64,000 nucleotides of DNA from Paenibacillus sp. FSL A5-0031 (GCF_001956295.1 NZ_MRTD01000009.1:186001-250000); one strand, 5' to 3'; numbered from the stretch's first letter, positions 1 to 9,740 are shown. The notes: a model not told the origin generated them from the letters alone. Made by a program: numbers and translations.

Positions 1-494
1 ATGAGCATTTTTAAAATAAAGATCTCATTTTTGGTAAGCTCAATGGAACCTTTATGATTGGAGACCAGATTTTTCTCATAATCAACCTTTGCGTCGCACC
101 AGGTTTTAAGCTCGATATGTTCGGTATTGTAATTGTATACCCGCCGAAGAATAGCTTGTATTTTGACGATGAGCACATCGAAGTGAAAGGGCTTTTGTAT
201 ATAATCATCCGCTCCAAGCTGCATAGACATGACGATGTCCGTCGGGTGGTCTCGCGAGGATAGGAAGATGATCGGGACGCTCGAGTGGGAACGTATCATT
301 CTGCACCAATGAAATCCATCGAATTTTGGAAGCTGAATATCGATGATCACGAGGTCCGGCTTAACCAAGGTAAATTGCTGAATCACTTTCTCAAAATCCG
401 AAATGCCATGTACTTCATATGACCACTGGGATAATCGGTCTTTTATCTCGTTAAATAACGTTGTGTCATCTTCAATTAACAATAGTTTAAACAT
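1..494 (-). CDS. bceR: BceR-like OmpR-family response regulator (truncated at window edge)
   Basis: The open frame starts at an ATG at 494 (weak GGTGA upstream) and runs off the left edge, so about 164 residues are visible. It begins MFKLLLIEDD, the acidic start of a receiver domain. The phospho-acceptor is D52 in the IDIQLP context, and the receiver ends near LGADDYIQKPF. The visible tail (ELTKNEIFILK) is the first part of a winged-helix DNA-binding domain. The wording FDGFHWCR and FLSSRDHP closely matches my memory of Bacillus subtilis BceR. That protein acts with an intramembrane-sensing kinase and a BceAB-type transporter to respond to cell-wall antibiotics. The partner genes would lie beyond the left edge, so the transporter link is inferred. 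Confidence 0.88.
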   Translation of the reverse strand, partial: MFKLLLIEDDTTLFNEIKDRLSQWSYEVHGISDFEKVIQQFTLVKPDLVIIDIQLPKFDGFHWCRMIRSHSSVPIIFLSSRDHPTDIVMSMQLGADDYIQKPFHFDVLIVKIQAILRRVYNYNTEHIELKTWCDAKVDYEKNLVSNHKGSIELTKNEIFILKML

Positions 495-623
495 AGGGTC
501 ACCGCTTTTTTAAAAGTTTATTACTATGAATTGTATAGGAAAATCCCTATGTATGCCATAAATGGCACGGAACAAAGTGCTGCATAGAGAGAGGGGATGA
601 GAAAAGAAGGTTGTGCAACATTT

Positions 624-639
624 TGTGCAAACGTTGTCA
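624..639. promoter_or_regulatory. LacI-type operator, upstream copy
   Basis: The sequence TGTGCAAACGTTGTCA carries the LacI/GalR-type core AAACG with a half-matching right arm. It resembles the operator at 819-832 and those at 58316-58530, in front of the maltodextrin operon. It lies about 60 bases upstream of the -35 box at 697. The regulator encoded at 57104-58132 is the likely ligand by similarity of sites; this is inferred. Confidence 0.5.
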
Positions 640-696
640 TTTCAAGAGAAAAAGGTGAATTTACGTGTCGAAATAGGTAAAAGGTGAGAAAAACAA

Positions 697-726
697 TTGA
701 CAGCGCTTTATTTTGAGTATTAATAT
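697..726 (+). promoter_or_regulatory. Candidate promoter of the amylopullulanase gene
   Basis: TTGACA (697-702) is followed 18 bases later by TAATAT (721-726), a plausible vegetative promoter. If used, the leader would be about 220 bases long. A second, weaker candidate is TTGTGC (816-821), N18, TATAGC (840-845), whose spacer contains the LacI operator. TGACAGCGCTTTAT at 698-711 also resembles a cre site and overlaps the -35 box. Confidence 0.45.
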
Positions 727-733
727 GGGAATC

Positions 734-747
734 AGCAAACGCTTTCA
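734..747 (+). promoter_or_regulatory. cre-like site (CcpA)
   Basis: AGCAAACGCTTTCA fits the catabolite-responsive element pattern TGNAANCGNWNNCA except for the first base. It sits just downstream of the candidate -10 box, a position where CcpA usually represses. This fits glucose repression of a starch-degrading enzyme. Confidence 0.5.
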
Positions 748-818
748 TTGCACTTTTATGACTGGAATAGCTGTTGTAGAAGATGCGGTTAAAAAGTTTG
801 CATTAATTATGTTATTTG

Positions 819-832
819 TGCAAACGCTTGCA
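819..832. promoter_or_regulatory. LacI-type operator, near-perfect palindrome
   Basis: TGCAAACGCTTGCA has arms that pair at every position but one. It is the best operator in this promoter region and closely resembles the sites before the maltodextrin operon near 58316-58530. Confidence 0.6.
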
Positions 833-956
833 TAAAATCTATAGCTGTTTAGACAGAAGTCAGGGGGTGTTGTGTTAACGAACTTTGGTGTAGACGGAAC
901 GGTGCGAGTTGATGATTGAAAGGTGCAATGATCATAATTTGAGGAGGTTCATCCAA

Positions 957-3900
957 ATGGGCTTTGCTTTAAAACGAAAGAAAATGATGTCTATCATGCT
1001 TATTGCAGCTATGATCTGGTCGATAGTGGGCGCAATACCGCTACATACGAACGCCGCGGCGCCAACTCAGGTTGTTCTTGTCGGCGACTTGCAGAAGGGG
1101 CTCGGTAACAGCGAGAATTGGGACCCCAAAGCCGAGGTAACCAAGATGAGCGAGAGCGGCAGCGGTTATTATACGTTTAAGGCTACGCTGCCAGCAGGCA
1201 CATATGAATATAAAGTAGCTCTAAATGGAGGCTGGTTGGAAAGCTATGGCTTTGGCAATTACACGAATCCAAGCGGTGTGGATAGCGGCGGCAATATTAA
1301 GCTGACACTCTCCGAAGAGAAAGAAGTGACTTTTTATTATAACCACGATACACATAAAATTGCGGATTCTACCTATTACACCCAGGTAGCCAGCGACAAG
1401 CTGCCTCGGATTGTTGGGACACTGCAGGTTCCGCTAGGGGAACCAAGTAACTGGGCACCAGAATCGGCGCTATCTATTTTGACTGATACCGATCTGGATG
1501 GCGTCTACACGATAACGAAAGATGTACCCAAAGGGGATTACAAATTCAAAATCGTGCTTGGATCGACTTGGGATGACCAGACGTATCCAAAGGATGATCA
1601 ATTGCTTAGTCTTCCTGCCGATCTTCCAGTAACGTTTAAATATAACGCGAATACAGAAGTAGTATCAGCAGATTTCAAAGCACCAGTTGACCCGAGTCCG
1701 AGTCCAGATCCGGTTGACCCGAACCTCGATCCGATTCCGGCTAACCATCTGCGCATTCATTACAATCGGGCAGATGCTCTTTATGAGAATCAAGGAATAT
1801 GGACATGGGATCAGGTTGCCGCTCCTTCAACGGGCTGGCCGCTTGGCGCAATAGCGTTTCCAGCAGATAAGAGAGACAGCTATGGTGCCTATGTTGATAT
1901 TCCACTAGCTGCGAATGCCAAAAAAGTGGGCTTCCTTATTGTTAATCGATTAGATGGAGCTAAGGATGGCGGCGATAAAACGGTATCCATAAGCTCCCCT
2001 GCAGTAAATGAAATTTGGATTAAGGAGAACGCCGATAAAGTATCTTATTTCGAGCCGGTAGAGCTCCCAGCTAATACCGTTCGTATTCACTATGTGAGAG
2101 ACGACAAAAAACAGAGTGCTTACGGTTTATGGCTGTGGGATCAGGTGGCGACTCCTTCAACAGACTGGCCAACGGGCGCATCCGCTTTTACAGAGGAACA
2201 GGTCGACCGTTATGGCAGCTATGTCGATATTCCGCTTCAAGAGAACGCAAAAAAAATTAGTTTTATTGTCGTTAATCGCACCTTGGGCGATGCGGATAAG
2301 GACGGTGGCAATCGCTCCTTCAGTCTTGTAGATCGTTACAATCAGCTCTGGATCAAGAAGGGAGATAATAATGTATACGTGTCCCCTTACTGGGAACTGC
2401 CTACAGCCCTTGAGTCCGCAGAGATTTTATCCGAAAGTAAGCTCCTTCTCGGATTCACGATGACCGACGGTCTCGCAGCAGAGGAATTGAAGAATGCCAT
2501 TACAATTACGGATAAGAACGGTACAGCTGTATCGATTAATCAAGTGGTGTTAAACGCTGATAAAAAAACAGCAATGGTCTCGGCAAACATTCAGCTGGAT
2601 CAAACGCCGCTGAACGTAACTTACCAAGGTAAAACCGTATCCGCGACTTCAGGCTGGAGAATGCTTGATGAGCTTTACAACTACGAAGGTAATGATCTTG
2701 GGGCGAGCTATCATTCTGGCAGCGTGGTTCTGAAGCTATGGGCGCCAAAAGCAAGCTCAGTCGTAGCAAATGTCTATGATAAAGCCGATTCCACTAAGCT
2801 AGTTGGCAGTGCCAGTTTGACGAAAGGCGACAAAGGCGTTTGGACGGCAGCTATCGCGCCAACTGATCTTACAGGTCAAGGCATAACCGATCTGAAGGGG
2901 TATTTTTATCAATATGAAGTGACGAATGATGGGGTTACGAAACAAGTACTCGACCCGTACGCGAAATCGATGGCGGAGTTTAGAGTGAATACGAAAGGTG
3001 AAACCGGTCCAGATGGCGATGCAGTTGGCAAAGCGGCAATCGTTGATCTAGGTGCAACTAATCCTGCCGCAGACTATGATTTTGCCAAAATTGACGGCTA
3101 TGAGAAACGAGAGGACGCGATTATTTGGGAGGCGCATATTAGAGACTTTACGTCCGATCCATCCGTAGCTGATGATTTTAATGCGAGATGGGGCTCTTAT
3201 AACGCGTTCAAGGATAAGCTGTCTTATATTAAATCATTAGGCGTTACGCATATTCAGCTGCTTCCAGTTATGGCTTGGTATTATGGCGACGAAGCTCAGA
3301 TGGGAACAAGAGAACTGGAATACTCTGCACAAAACAACGAATACAACTGGGGGTATGATCCGCATAGCTACTTCTCGCCGGATGGCGCTTATTCGGAGGA
3401 TGCGGCAGATCCCGAGCTGAGAGTAAAGGAATTAAAAGGACTCATTGATGCGATTCATGATGAAGGTATGGGAGTCGTTCTTGATGTCGTCTACACCCAT
3501 ATGGCCAAAGCAAGCTTCTTAAACGATATCGTACCTAATTATTACGCATTCCAAGATGCAAATGGCAACAATATCGGCGGATTCGGCAACAACCTTGCTA
3601 CCTCTCACAAAATGGCGGAGAAGCTAATGGTTGATTCGGTTAAGTACTGGTTTGATGAATACAAAATCGACGGCATGCGCTGGGATATGATGGGCGACGC
3701 TACGTATGATTCCGTACAGAATGCTTACGATGCAGCAGCGAGTATTAATCCGAATGCCTTGTTTATCGGTGAAGGCTGGGTAACGTTCGGGGGCGATGCT
3801 TCTGATCCTGCTTTGAAGGGCAAAGGCGCAGACCAAAAATGGATGGATAAAACAGACAGCGTAGGCGTTTTCTCCGATGAGATTCGTAATGAATTAAAAT

Positions 3901-6900
3901 CCGGTTTCGGCTCGGAGGGCGAACCAAGATTTATAACAGGTGGAGCAAGAAGCGTGGCTACGATCCTGAATAATATCAAGGGGCAGCCAAGCAACACGCC
4001 TGCTGATGACCCGGGTGACATGGTTCAGTATATTGAAGCTCATGACAACTTGCCGCTGTATGATGTTATTGCCCAGTCGATTAAGAAAGATCCGGCTATA
4101 GCGGCTAATGATCTGGAAATTCATAAACGGATACGTCTTGGCAATTTGCTCATTCTAACCTCTCAAGGTACGGCTTTCCTTCATGCTGGTCAAGAATATG
4201 GCAGAACGAAGCAGTGGCTTGGGGCAGGAGTGCCGGAGCAGAAATACCACGAGCTGAAAGATGCAGCTGGAACCTCATTTGGTTATTTCATTCATGATTC
4301 CTATGATTCCTCCGATGCAATCAATAAATTTGACTGGCAGAAGGCGACGAATGCTGAGCAATATCCAGTCAATCATGTAACGAAGGAGTACACATCAGGA
4401 TTAATTGAACTTCGGAAACATACGGATGCCTTCCGTTTAGGCGAAAAGGACCTAGTTGATTCCAATGTAACGCTCATTCCTGCGAAGGAAATGAAAGATA
4501 ACGATCTTGTGATCGGCTACAAAAATAAAGCAACAGATGGCACCGGCAATTATTATGTATTTATGAATGCTGATCGTACAGCAAGAACGCTTACGTTATC
4601 AGAGGATTTAACTGCAGGCACAGTGCTTGTAGATAATGATGAAGCGGGGATTTCAGCGGTTTCTGTGCCGTCCGGCTTTGAGCTGACGGCGAGCTCGATT
4701 ACGCTTGAGCCGTTGACCGCAGTCATTATTAAGATGGAAGCGGCAGCGCCTGATCTTAAGGAGCTAGTGCTGGACAATGTGAGTTATCCACTTGAGATAG
4801 GAACGACGCACCAAACAGTAGTGTATGCCAAATACAGCGACGGCACCAAGAAAAAAGTAACGAGCGGCGTTGTTTATTCTTCGGATAAGCCGAGAATTGC
4901 TATCGTGAGACCAAACGGCGTTGTAAAGGCGGTCGGTGCGGGCAAAGCAACGATTACAGCCAAATATAACGGAATATCTACAAGCGCAGTAGTAGAAGCA
5001 TCAACCGATATGACGAAGCGTTTTGTCCAAATCAATTACATTCGTCCTGACAAGAAATATGGCGATTGGAATATGTGGGTTTGGAACAATGATCTGCAAA
5101 AGGACCAAATCAATTTTGGGAAAACCCAGAATGGCGTTGCCACTGCGATGGTGGAGCTTTCACCTGAAACAGTTAATTTAGGATTTGTGCTCCGTAAAGG
5201 AACGGATTGGGACACTGCGAAGCAGGATATTCCAGATGATCGCTTTATTCCGATCTCGCCGGGTACCGTTTTTACGAAGGTAAATATAACGAGTATGGTT
5301 AATCAGCTGGATATATTACCAACTATAAAGGGACCTGTTCTTAAGGATGGAGGCATTACCTTCCTCTATCGGGATGATTACTTATTCAAAAACGGACGTT
5401 CGAGTAATCTAACCGGAGTTAAGGTGAAGGTAGGCGGCAAGGAATATGATATGATCTATGATTCTGCGAAGGAGCTGTTTACTTACACGCTTGCTAATTT
5501 AGAAGTAGGGGCATATGAGTATAGCTTCGTTGTAAAGCAGAAGGGTGAAGAAGCATATGAAATCAACGATCCTACAAATACAATGAATGAAAAATCAGTA
5601 TTTACTTATCGAACGCCTGCTGTGACGGTGACATCATCCTTTAATCCAACCGCGATTTCCTATAATGAAGGTGCGGTGCTCAAGGTACAGACTTCAGCTT
5701 CGGAAGAGGTGGCGTTTACAGAAGGTTTTATGGACTTAACGGCAGTAGGAGGACCAGCGAAGGTGTATTTCGATACGAAGCTGCTCGCTCAAACGATTGC
5801 CGTAAAGGATACCGTGACTGCAGGAATCAAGGAAATACCGATTACACTGTATGATGAGTACGGCAACAAGCACACCCATACAGCCACAATAACGGTAAAA
5901 GCAAGAACCTTTGCTGGCAATCTCGACTTTGATTGGGATGAGGCACGTATCTATTTCGCGCTAACTGATCGGTTTGCGGATGGGGATTCGAGCAATAATG
6001 CAGATGTAGATAAAGATCACCTTGAAGCTTATCACGGCGGCGATTTCCAAGGCATGATCGACAAGCTGGATTATTTGCAGGAGCTGGGCATTAATACGCT
6101 GTGGATCACTCCGATTGTCGATAATATCGATTTCAACAAAGGCGTAGATTTTAACACCAAGCAGTACGGCTATCATGGCTACTGGGCAAAAGATTTCACG
6201 AAGCTTGATGAGCATCTTGGTGATATGGATACGTTTAAGGAACTAATTAACAAAGCTCACGACAAGGGCATCAAGATTATGGTCGACGTGGTGCTTAACC
6301 ATACCGGCTACGGCTTAAAAGCTGAGGATAACCGTCCAGGCATTACGCCGGAGGACAAAGCTCGCTTTGAAGGGATGCTCAGAACAAATGGCGTTCAAGC
6401 CAGCACCAATCCAATTGAAGGAGAACTGGATGGTTTGCCGGACTTCAAGACAGAGGACCCAGCCGTTCGTGAGAAAATAATTGAAAGGCAAGCAGGCTGG
6501 CTCGAGCGTGCTAGAACGGATCGCGGCGATACGATTGATTTCTTCCGCGTGGATACAGTGAAGCATGTAGAGAGTACAACGTGGAAAGCGTTCAAAAATG
6601 CGTTGACGACTATCGATCCAAGCTTCAAGCTGATCGGTGAAAATTTTGGCGCTTCAATCGACGGTGACGGCGGCATGCTGCGCAGCGGCCAAATGGACAG
6701 CTTGCTCGATTTTAGCTTTAATGACAGAGCCAAAGATTTTACAGATGGGAAGATTGATGCTGTCGATGCTTATCTGGCAGACCGGGAAACGAAGTTGGAT
6801 AACACAGCAATGATGGGGCAGTTCCTAAGCAGCCACGATGAGGATGGATTCCTGTCTGAGTTTGTGAAAGGAGACAAAGGCAAGCTGAAAATCGCAGCAG

Positions 6901-8522
6901 CTCTTCAAATCACGGCGAAAGGCCAGCCCGTCATTTATTACGGCGAGGAGCTTGGCCGCTCAGGCCCTAATGCTCGTGACTTGAAAGCAGGCTTGTTAAG
7001 CGAAAACCGTTCAGATATGCCATGGGATCAGTTGACAGCAGAACAAGCGCTGCATGATCATTACGAGAAGCTGCTCAATATTCGGGCGAAGTTCTCGAAG
7101 GTTTATTCCAAAGGCTTGCGCACCAAGCTTGCTGGATCGGATACACTAGCCTATTTAGCATTTAATAAACAATTTAACGGCGTAAATATTGTAACGATCA
7201 TTAACACAGCCGTGGAGAGCAAGCAGGTTACGCTGGAAGTTCCTTTCGCAGCTGGAGCTAAGGCAAAGGATGAGTACAGTGGAACACTTTATACGGTGAA
7301 GGATAATGGACAGGTGACGGTTGAAGTGCCGGGGAGAAACGAAGGCGGAACGGTTATTTTGAGTGAGGTTGCGGATAATGTTCCAACACCTACGACGCCG
7401 AGTACACCTCAGCCAGCAGACGTCCAAGTGATTGATAATGACACCTTGCGCAGCGGCAAGGATGGTAAAGTTTCGGTGCAAATAACCGATGGAAAACATT
7501 CGGTACAATTGCCGCTTGATGCAGCAGCAGTGCTGGCAGGCAATAGCTTGGAGCTGAAGGCAGCTGGCATTACAATGACGCTGTCAAATGAACTATTGGC
7601 TTCTATTAAAGGACTTGTGTCTGTGAGTGAAGCGGATGGGGCTCGTATCATATTTGAGGCAAAACCGTTGAAGACAGCAGATGCGGACGCTTTGGTTGGT
7701 CGAACCCAGGATGTTCAAGTTAAGCTGAAAGCGGGATCTCTGGTTTATGATTTCAACTTAAGCATCGTAACGAAGGCTGGAAAAGTGATTCCGATTACGA
7801 AGTTTGCGAAGCCGATCCTACTCAGCTTCCAGCTCAACCCGAACGCAAACCAAGACATCATTGGTATCTATTATGTGAGTGATGCTGGCAAGCTGGAATA
7901 CATCGGTGGCACGCTTAAGGGCGAGATGATTACGGCGGAGGTATTCCATTTCAGCAAATATGCGGTTCTTGAGTATGATAAATCATTTACGGATGTGCCA
8001 GCGAGTCACTGGGCTAACGCAGCGATTAAATCACTGGCTGCGAAGCACATTGTTTCGGGCATTAATGAGAAGCAATTTGCACCGCAAGCTAACGTAACGA
8101 GAGCAGAATTTGCAGCTATGCTTATCCGTGCTCTTGGAGTGAAAGTAGAAGGCACGGCAAGCTATAGCGATGTAGAAGCGGGCAAATGGTATTCCGCTTA
8201 TGTGGCGACAGCGAGCAAGCTGGGCATTATAAAAGGCCGCAGTACTTCGGCGTTTGCGCCAAATGAAACGATAAGCCGCGAGGAAATGGCTGTCATGATC
8301 ATGCGAGCGTATGAGGTTAGAAAGGGAGCGGCTGCAGCTTCGGCGGCAGAGGAAACAACATTCACAGACCGCAGCCAAATTAGCAAATGGGCGGAAGCAT
8401 CGGTTGCGGCGGCTGCTAAGCTAGGGCTGATTCAAGGCAGAGCAAACGAAACATTTGTGCCTAAGGGGAAAATGACACGTGCAGAAAGTGCACAGGTCAT
8501 CTATAAGCTTTTAGGGAAATAA
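957..8522 (+). CDS. Multidomain S-layer-anchored amylopullulanase (pullulanase plus alpha-amylase)
   Basis: This 2521-residue secreted enzyme should cleave alpha-1,6 and alpha-1,4 bonds in starch and pullulan at the cell wall. The ATG at 957 follows GAGGAGG (941-947) and opens a signal peptide ending near NAAAP; an in-frame ATG at 909 has no such site. Domains in order: two X25-like modules (about 37-125 and 151-241), a Pro/Asp linker, two CBM41-like starch-binding modules (264-478), a CBM48-like module (575-675), a type I pullulanase GH13 domain (YNWGYDP at 796, D910, E939, EAHDN at 1027), a Big2 domain (about 1267-1347), a third CBM41-like module (1352-1458), Ig-like segments, a second GH13 domain of alpha-amylase type (from about 1660; D1866, E1895, D1961), a module common before SLH repeats, and three SLH repeats (about 2343-2521). 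All six catalytic acids are present, so both active sites look functional. A strong terminator follows. Confidence 0.93.
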   Translation: MGFALKRKKMMSIMLIAAMIWSIVGAIPLHTNAAAPTQVVLVGDLQKGLGNSENWDPKAEVTKMSESGSGYYTFKATLPAGTYEYKVALNGGWLESYGFGNYTNPSGVDSGGNIKLTLSEEKEVTFYYNHDTHKIADSTYYTQVASDKLPRIVGTLQVPLGEPSNWAPESALSILTDTDLDGVYTITKDVPKGDYKFKIVLGSTWDDQTYPKDDQLLSLPADLPVTFKYNANTEVVSADFKAPVDPSPSPDPVDPNLDPIPANHLRIHYNRADALYENQGIWTWDQVAAPSTGWPLGAIAFPADKRDSYGAYVDIPLAANAKKVGFLIVNRLDGAKDGGDKTVSISSPAVNEIWIKENADKVSYFEPVELPANTVRIHYVRDDKKQSAYGLWLWDQVATPSTDWPTGASAFTEEQVDRYGSYVDIPLQENAKKISFIVVNRTLGDADKDGGNRSFSLVDRYNQLWIKKGDNNVYVSPYWELPTALESAEILSESKLLLGFTMTDGLAAEELKNAITITDKNGTAVSINQVVLNADKKTAMVSANIQLDQTPLNVTYQGKTVSATSGWRMLDELYNYEGNDLGASYHSGSVVLKLWAPKASSVVANVYDKADSTKLVGSASLTKGDKGVWTAAIAPTDLTGQGITDLKGYFYQYEVTNDGVTKQVLDPYAKSMAEFRVNTKGETGPDGDAVGKAAIVDLGATNPAADYDFAKIDGYEKREDAIIWEAHIRDFTSDPSVADDFNARWGSYNAFKDKLSYIKSLGVTHIQLLPVMAWYYGDEAQMGTRELEYSAQNNEYNWGYDPHSYFSPDGAYSEDAADPELRVKELKGLIDAIHDEGMGVVLDVVYTHMAKASFLNDIVPNYYAFQDANGNNIGGFGNNLATSHKMAEKLMVDSVKYWFDEYKIDGMRWDMMGDATYDSVQNAYDAAASINPNALFIGEGWVTFGGDASDPALKGKGADQKWMDKTDSVGVFSDEIRNELKSGFGSEGEPRFITGGARSVATILNNIKGQPSNTPADDPGDMVQYIEAHDNLPLYDVIAQSIKKDPAIAANDLEIHKRIRLGNLLILTSQGTAFLHAGQEYGRTKQWLGAGVPEQKYHELKDAAGTSFGYFIHDSYDSSDAINKFDWQKATNAEQYPVNHVTKEYTSGLIELRKHTDAFRLGEKDLVDSNVTLIPAKEMKDNDLVIGYKNKATDGTGNYYVFMNADRTARTLTLSEDLTAGTVLVDNDEAGISAVSVPSGFELTASSITLEPLTAVIIKMEAAAPDLKELVLDNVSYPLEIGTTHQTVVYAKYSDGTKKKVTSGVVYSSDKPRIAIVRPNGVVKAVGAGKATITAKYNGISTSAVVEASTDMTKRFVQINYIRPDKKYGDWNMWVWNNDLQKDQINFGKTQNGVATAMVELSPETVNLGFVLRKGTDWDTAKQDIPDDRFIPISPGTVFTKVNITSMVNQLDILPTIKGPVLKDGGITFLYRDDYLFKNGRSSNLTGVKVKVGGKEYDMIYDSAKELFTYTLANLEVGAYEYSFVVKQKGEEAYEINDPTNTMNEKSVFTYRTPAVTVTSSFNPTAISYNEGAVLKVQTSASEEVAFTEGFMDLTAVGGPAKVYFDTKLLAQTIAVKDTVTAGIKEIPITLYDEYGNKHTHTATITVKARTFAGNLDFDWDEARIYFALTDRFADGDSSNNADVDKDHLEAYHGGDFQGMIDKLDYLQELGINTLWITPIVDNIDFNKGVDFNTKQYGYHGYWAKDFTKLDEHLGDMDTFKELINKAHDKGIKIMVDVVLNHTGYGLKAEDNRPGITPEDKARFEGMLRTNGVQASTNPIEGELDGLPDFKTEDPAVREKIIERQAGWLERARTDRGDTIDFFRVDTVKHVESTTWKAFKNALTTIDPSFKLIGENFGASIDGDGGMLRSGQMDSLLDFSFNDRAKDFTDGKIDAVDAYLADRETKLDNTAMMGQFLSSHDEDGFLSEFVKGDKGKLKIAAALQITAKGQPVIYYGEELGRSGPNARDLKAGLLSENRSDMPWDQLTAEQALHDHYEKLLNIRAKFSKVYSKGLRTKLAGSDTLAYLAFNKQFNGVNIVTIINTAVESKQVTLEVPFAAGAKAKDEYSGTLYTVKDNGQVTVEVPGRNEGGTVILSEVADNVPTPTTPSTPQPADVQVIDNDTLRSGKDGKVSVQITDGKHSVQLPLDAAAVLAGNSLELKAAGITMTLSNELLASIKGLVSVSEADGARIIFEAKPLKTADADALVGRTQDVQVKLKAGSLVYDFNLSIVTKAGKVIPITKFAKPILLSFQLNPNANQDIIGIYYVSDAGKLEYIGGTLKGEMITAEVFHFSKYAVLEYDKSFTDVPASHWANAAIKSLAAKHIVSGINEKQFAPQANVTRAEFAAMLIRALGVKVEGTASYSDVEAGKWYSAYVATASKLGIIKGRSTSAFAPNETISREEMAVMIMRAYEVRKGAAAASAAEETTFTDRSQISKWAEASVAAAAKLGLIQGRANETFVPKGKMTRAESAQVIYKLLGK

Positions 8523-8596
8523 GCATTTCTTCAATGTAAGGTTTAGAAAGATAGCAAATCATTATGTCTAACATGATGTAGTTGCTGAAACAGACA

Positions 8597-8633
8597 AAAG
8601 CCGGGTTTCTCCTTCTGGAGACCCGGCTTTTTT
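8597..8633 (+). terminator. Rho-independent terminator after the amylopullulanase gene
   Basis: AAAGCCGGGTTTCTCC and GGAGACCCGGCTTT form a long stem with a two-base bulge and a TTCT loop, followed by a run of T. Confidence 0.9.
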
Positions 8634-8669
8634 TGCGTTGTTGTATTGCCGAGTAGAGCAATCAATATC

Positions 8670-8704
8670 TTTACATCATGACTATAGTTACAGTATACTG
8701 TAAC
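8670..8704 (+). promoter_or_regulatory. Promoter with an 18-bp perfect palindrome, MerR gene
   Basis: TTTACA (8670-8675), N18, TATACT (8694-8699) forms a promoter. The perfect palindrome GTTACAGTATACTGTAAC spans 8687-8704 and covers the -10 box. A looser related half-site (ACAGCGAACTGT) follows at 8710-8721. The overlap suggests that the MerR-type product controls its own transcription; the pairing of protein and site is inferred. Confidence 0.6.
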
Positions 8705-8759
8705 TAATACAGCGAACTGTAAATGGTTGGTTGTCAATATTGAGAAAAGAGGTGAAACG

Positions 8760-9176
8760 ATGGACACATTCACAGCGAAACAAGTTGCGGAGATTCTCCA
8801 GCAGGAAGATCCTGAGATGAATTTGAGAACCGTTAGGTATTATACCCAGATCGGGATCGTTCCCCCGTTAGAGCTTGTGGGGAACAAAAGAGTTTATACG
8901 AGCAACCATGTTAGTTACTTTCGTGCGATTCTCACGTTAGTCCATAGCGGAGAAACGCTGGCTGCTATCCAAGAAAAGCTGAAGGAGGTCTCTATAGATG
9001 AGATTTCCAAAATAGGCGAGAATCTTCAGCTGTATCGCTCCAAAAAAATGCTAACCAACGATACCCATGTCATTAATGAAGACGTCATTCTTTCGATAAG
9101 TCCACGTATATCGGCGGAACTCCGAGTGAAAATGGTAGAGACGATCTCTCAAATGCTGAAGGGAGAAGTGAAGTGA
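8760..9176 (+). CDS. MerR-family transcriptional regulator
   Basis: A 138-residue protein with an N-terminal MerR-type winged helix: FTAKQVAEIL, then LRTVRYYTQIGIVPP, then a second helical segment. The MDTF start at 8760 is preceded by GAGGTGA. The rest is helical with no cysteine cluster, so it does not look like a metal-sensing MerR, and it has no obvious drug-binding domain. The perfect palindrome over the promoter points to autoregulation. The next gene begins within its stop codon, so the two products are probably made together. The effector is unknown. Confidence 0.75.
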   Translation: MDTFTAKQVAEILQQEDPEMNLRTVRYYTQIGIVPPLELVGNKRVYTSNHVSYFRAILTLVHSGETLAAIQEKLKEVSIDEISKIGENLQLYRSKKMLTNDTHVINEDVILSISPRISAELRVKMVETISQMLKGEVK

Positions 9177-9712
9177 TGATCAAAACAAGATTCACAAAAT
9201 CCGTTATGGAAAATGAAGAGGGCATGAACCATCTATGGCTTCAGCTTTCTCCAATTAGTAATACGGATGATGTTCGTGTGCAGCTTACGCTGCCAAGCGG
9301 CATTCATCGGCTGCACAATTTGAGTGGATATGAGGAGACGGATATTCAGGAGATCGTCGTATCCAATCCGATGATAATAAATAACATGTTCGTTGAACTA
9401 TTTACGACAAGCCCAGTAACATGCGGAGAGAAGACTATCATTGTTGCTATCACCTATAGAGAAAAAGAAAAGCCTATTCGAATTGAACATGAAGTGCCAT
9501 TAAGGATCGTATCTGAGGATGAAATGGACGGCTTGGTCGTTGATGAAGAAGCCGCAGCGTTTATGAAAGAACATCTGGCTCTGAAAAAATCTAATGAGCA
9601 ATCTGAATATGAATTTATTGATCATTCCCAAACAAAAATCATTAGGATCGAATCGAGTGAATATGCGGATTGGGAGAAAAAATACCGAATTGAAGGGCTT
9701 TCACCACGTTAA
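9176..9712 (+). CDS. Uncharacterized protein translationally coupled to the MerR gene
   Basis: I do not recognise this 178-residue protein. Its ATG at 9176 shares the A of the upstream TGA stop (TGATG), and GGGAGAAG lies at a suitable distance; a GTG at 9173 is an alternative start. There is no signal peptide or membrane segment. The first 120 residues alternate hydrophobic and polar residues as in a beta-sandwich (for example VRVQLTLPSGIHRL, then TIIVAITYRE), and the tail is acidic. It could be a partner or ligand sensor of the MerR protein, but the sequence alone does not show this. Confidence 0.7.
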   Translation: MIKTRFTKSVMENEEGMNHLWLQLSPISNTDDVRVQLTLPSGIHRLHNLSGYEETDIQEIVVSNPMIINNMFVELFTTSPVTCGEKTIIVAITYREKEKPIRIEHEVPLRIVSEDEMDGLVVDEEAAAFMKEHLALKKSNEQSEYEFIDHSQTKIIRIESSEYADWEKKYRIEGLSPR

Positions 9713-9740
9713 GCATCCAAAATAATTAATGAGATAAGCA

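Noticed and set aside
524..748. 74-codon open frame in the region before the amylopullulanase
   Set aside because: Overlaps the promoter and operator sites, no ribosome site, no recognisable sequence.
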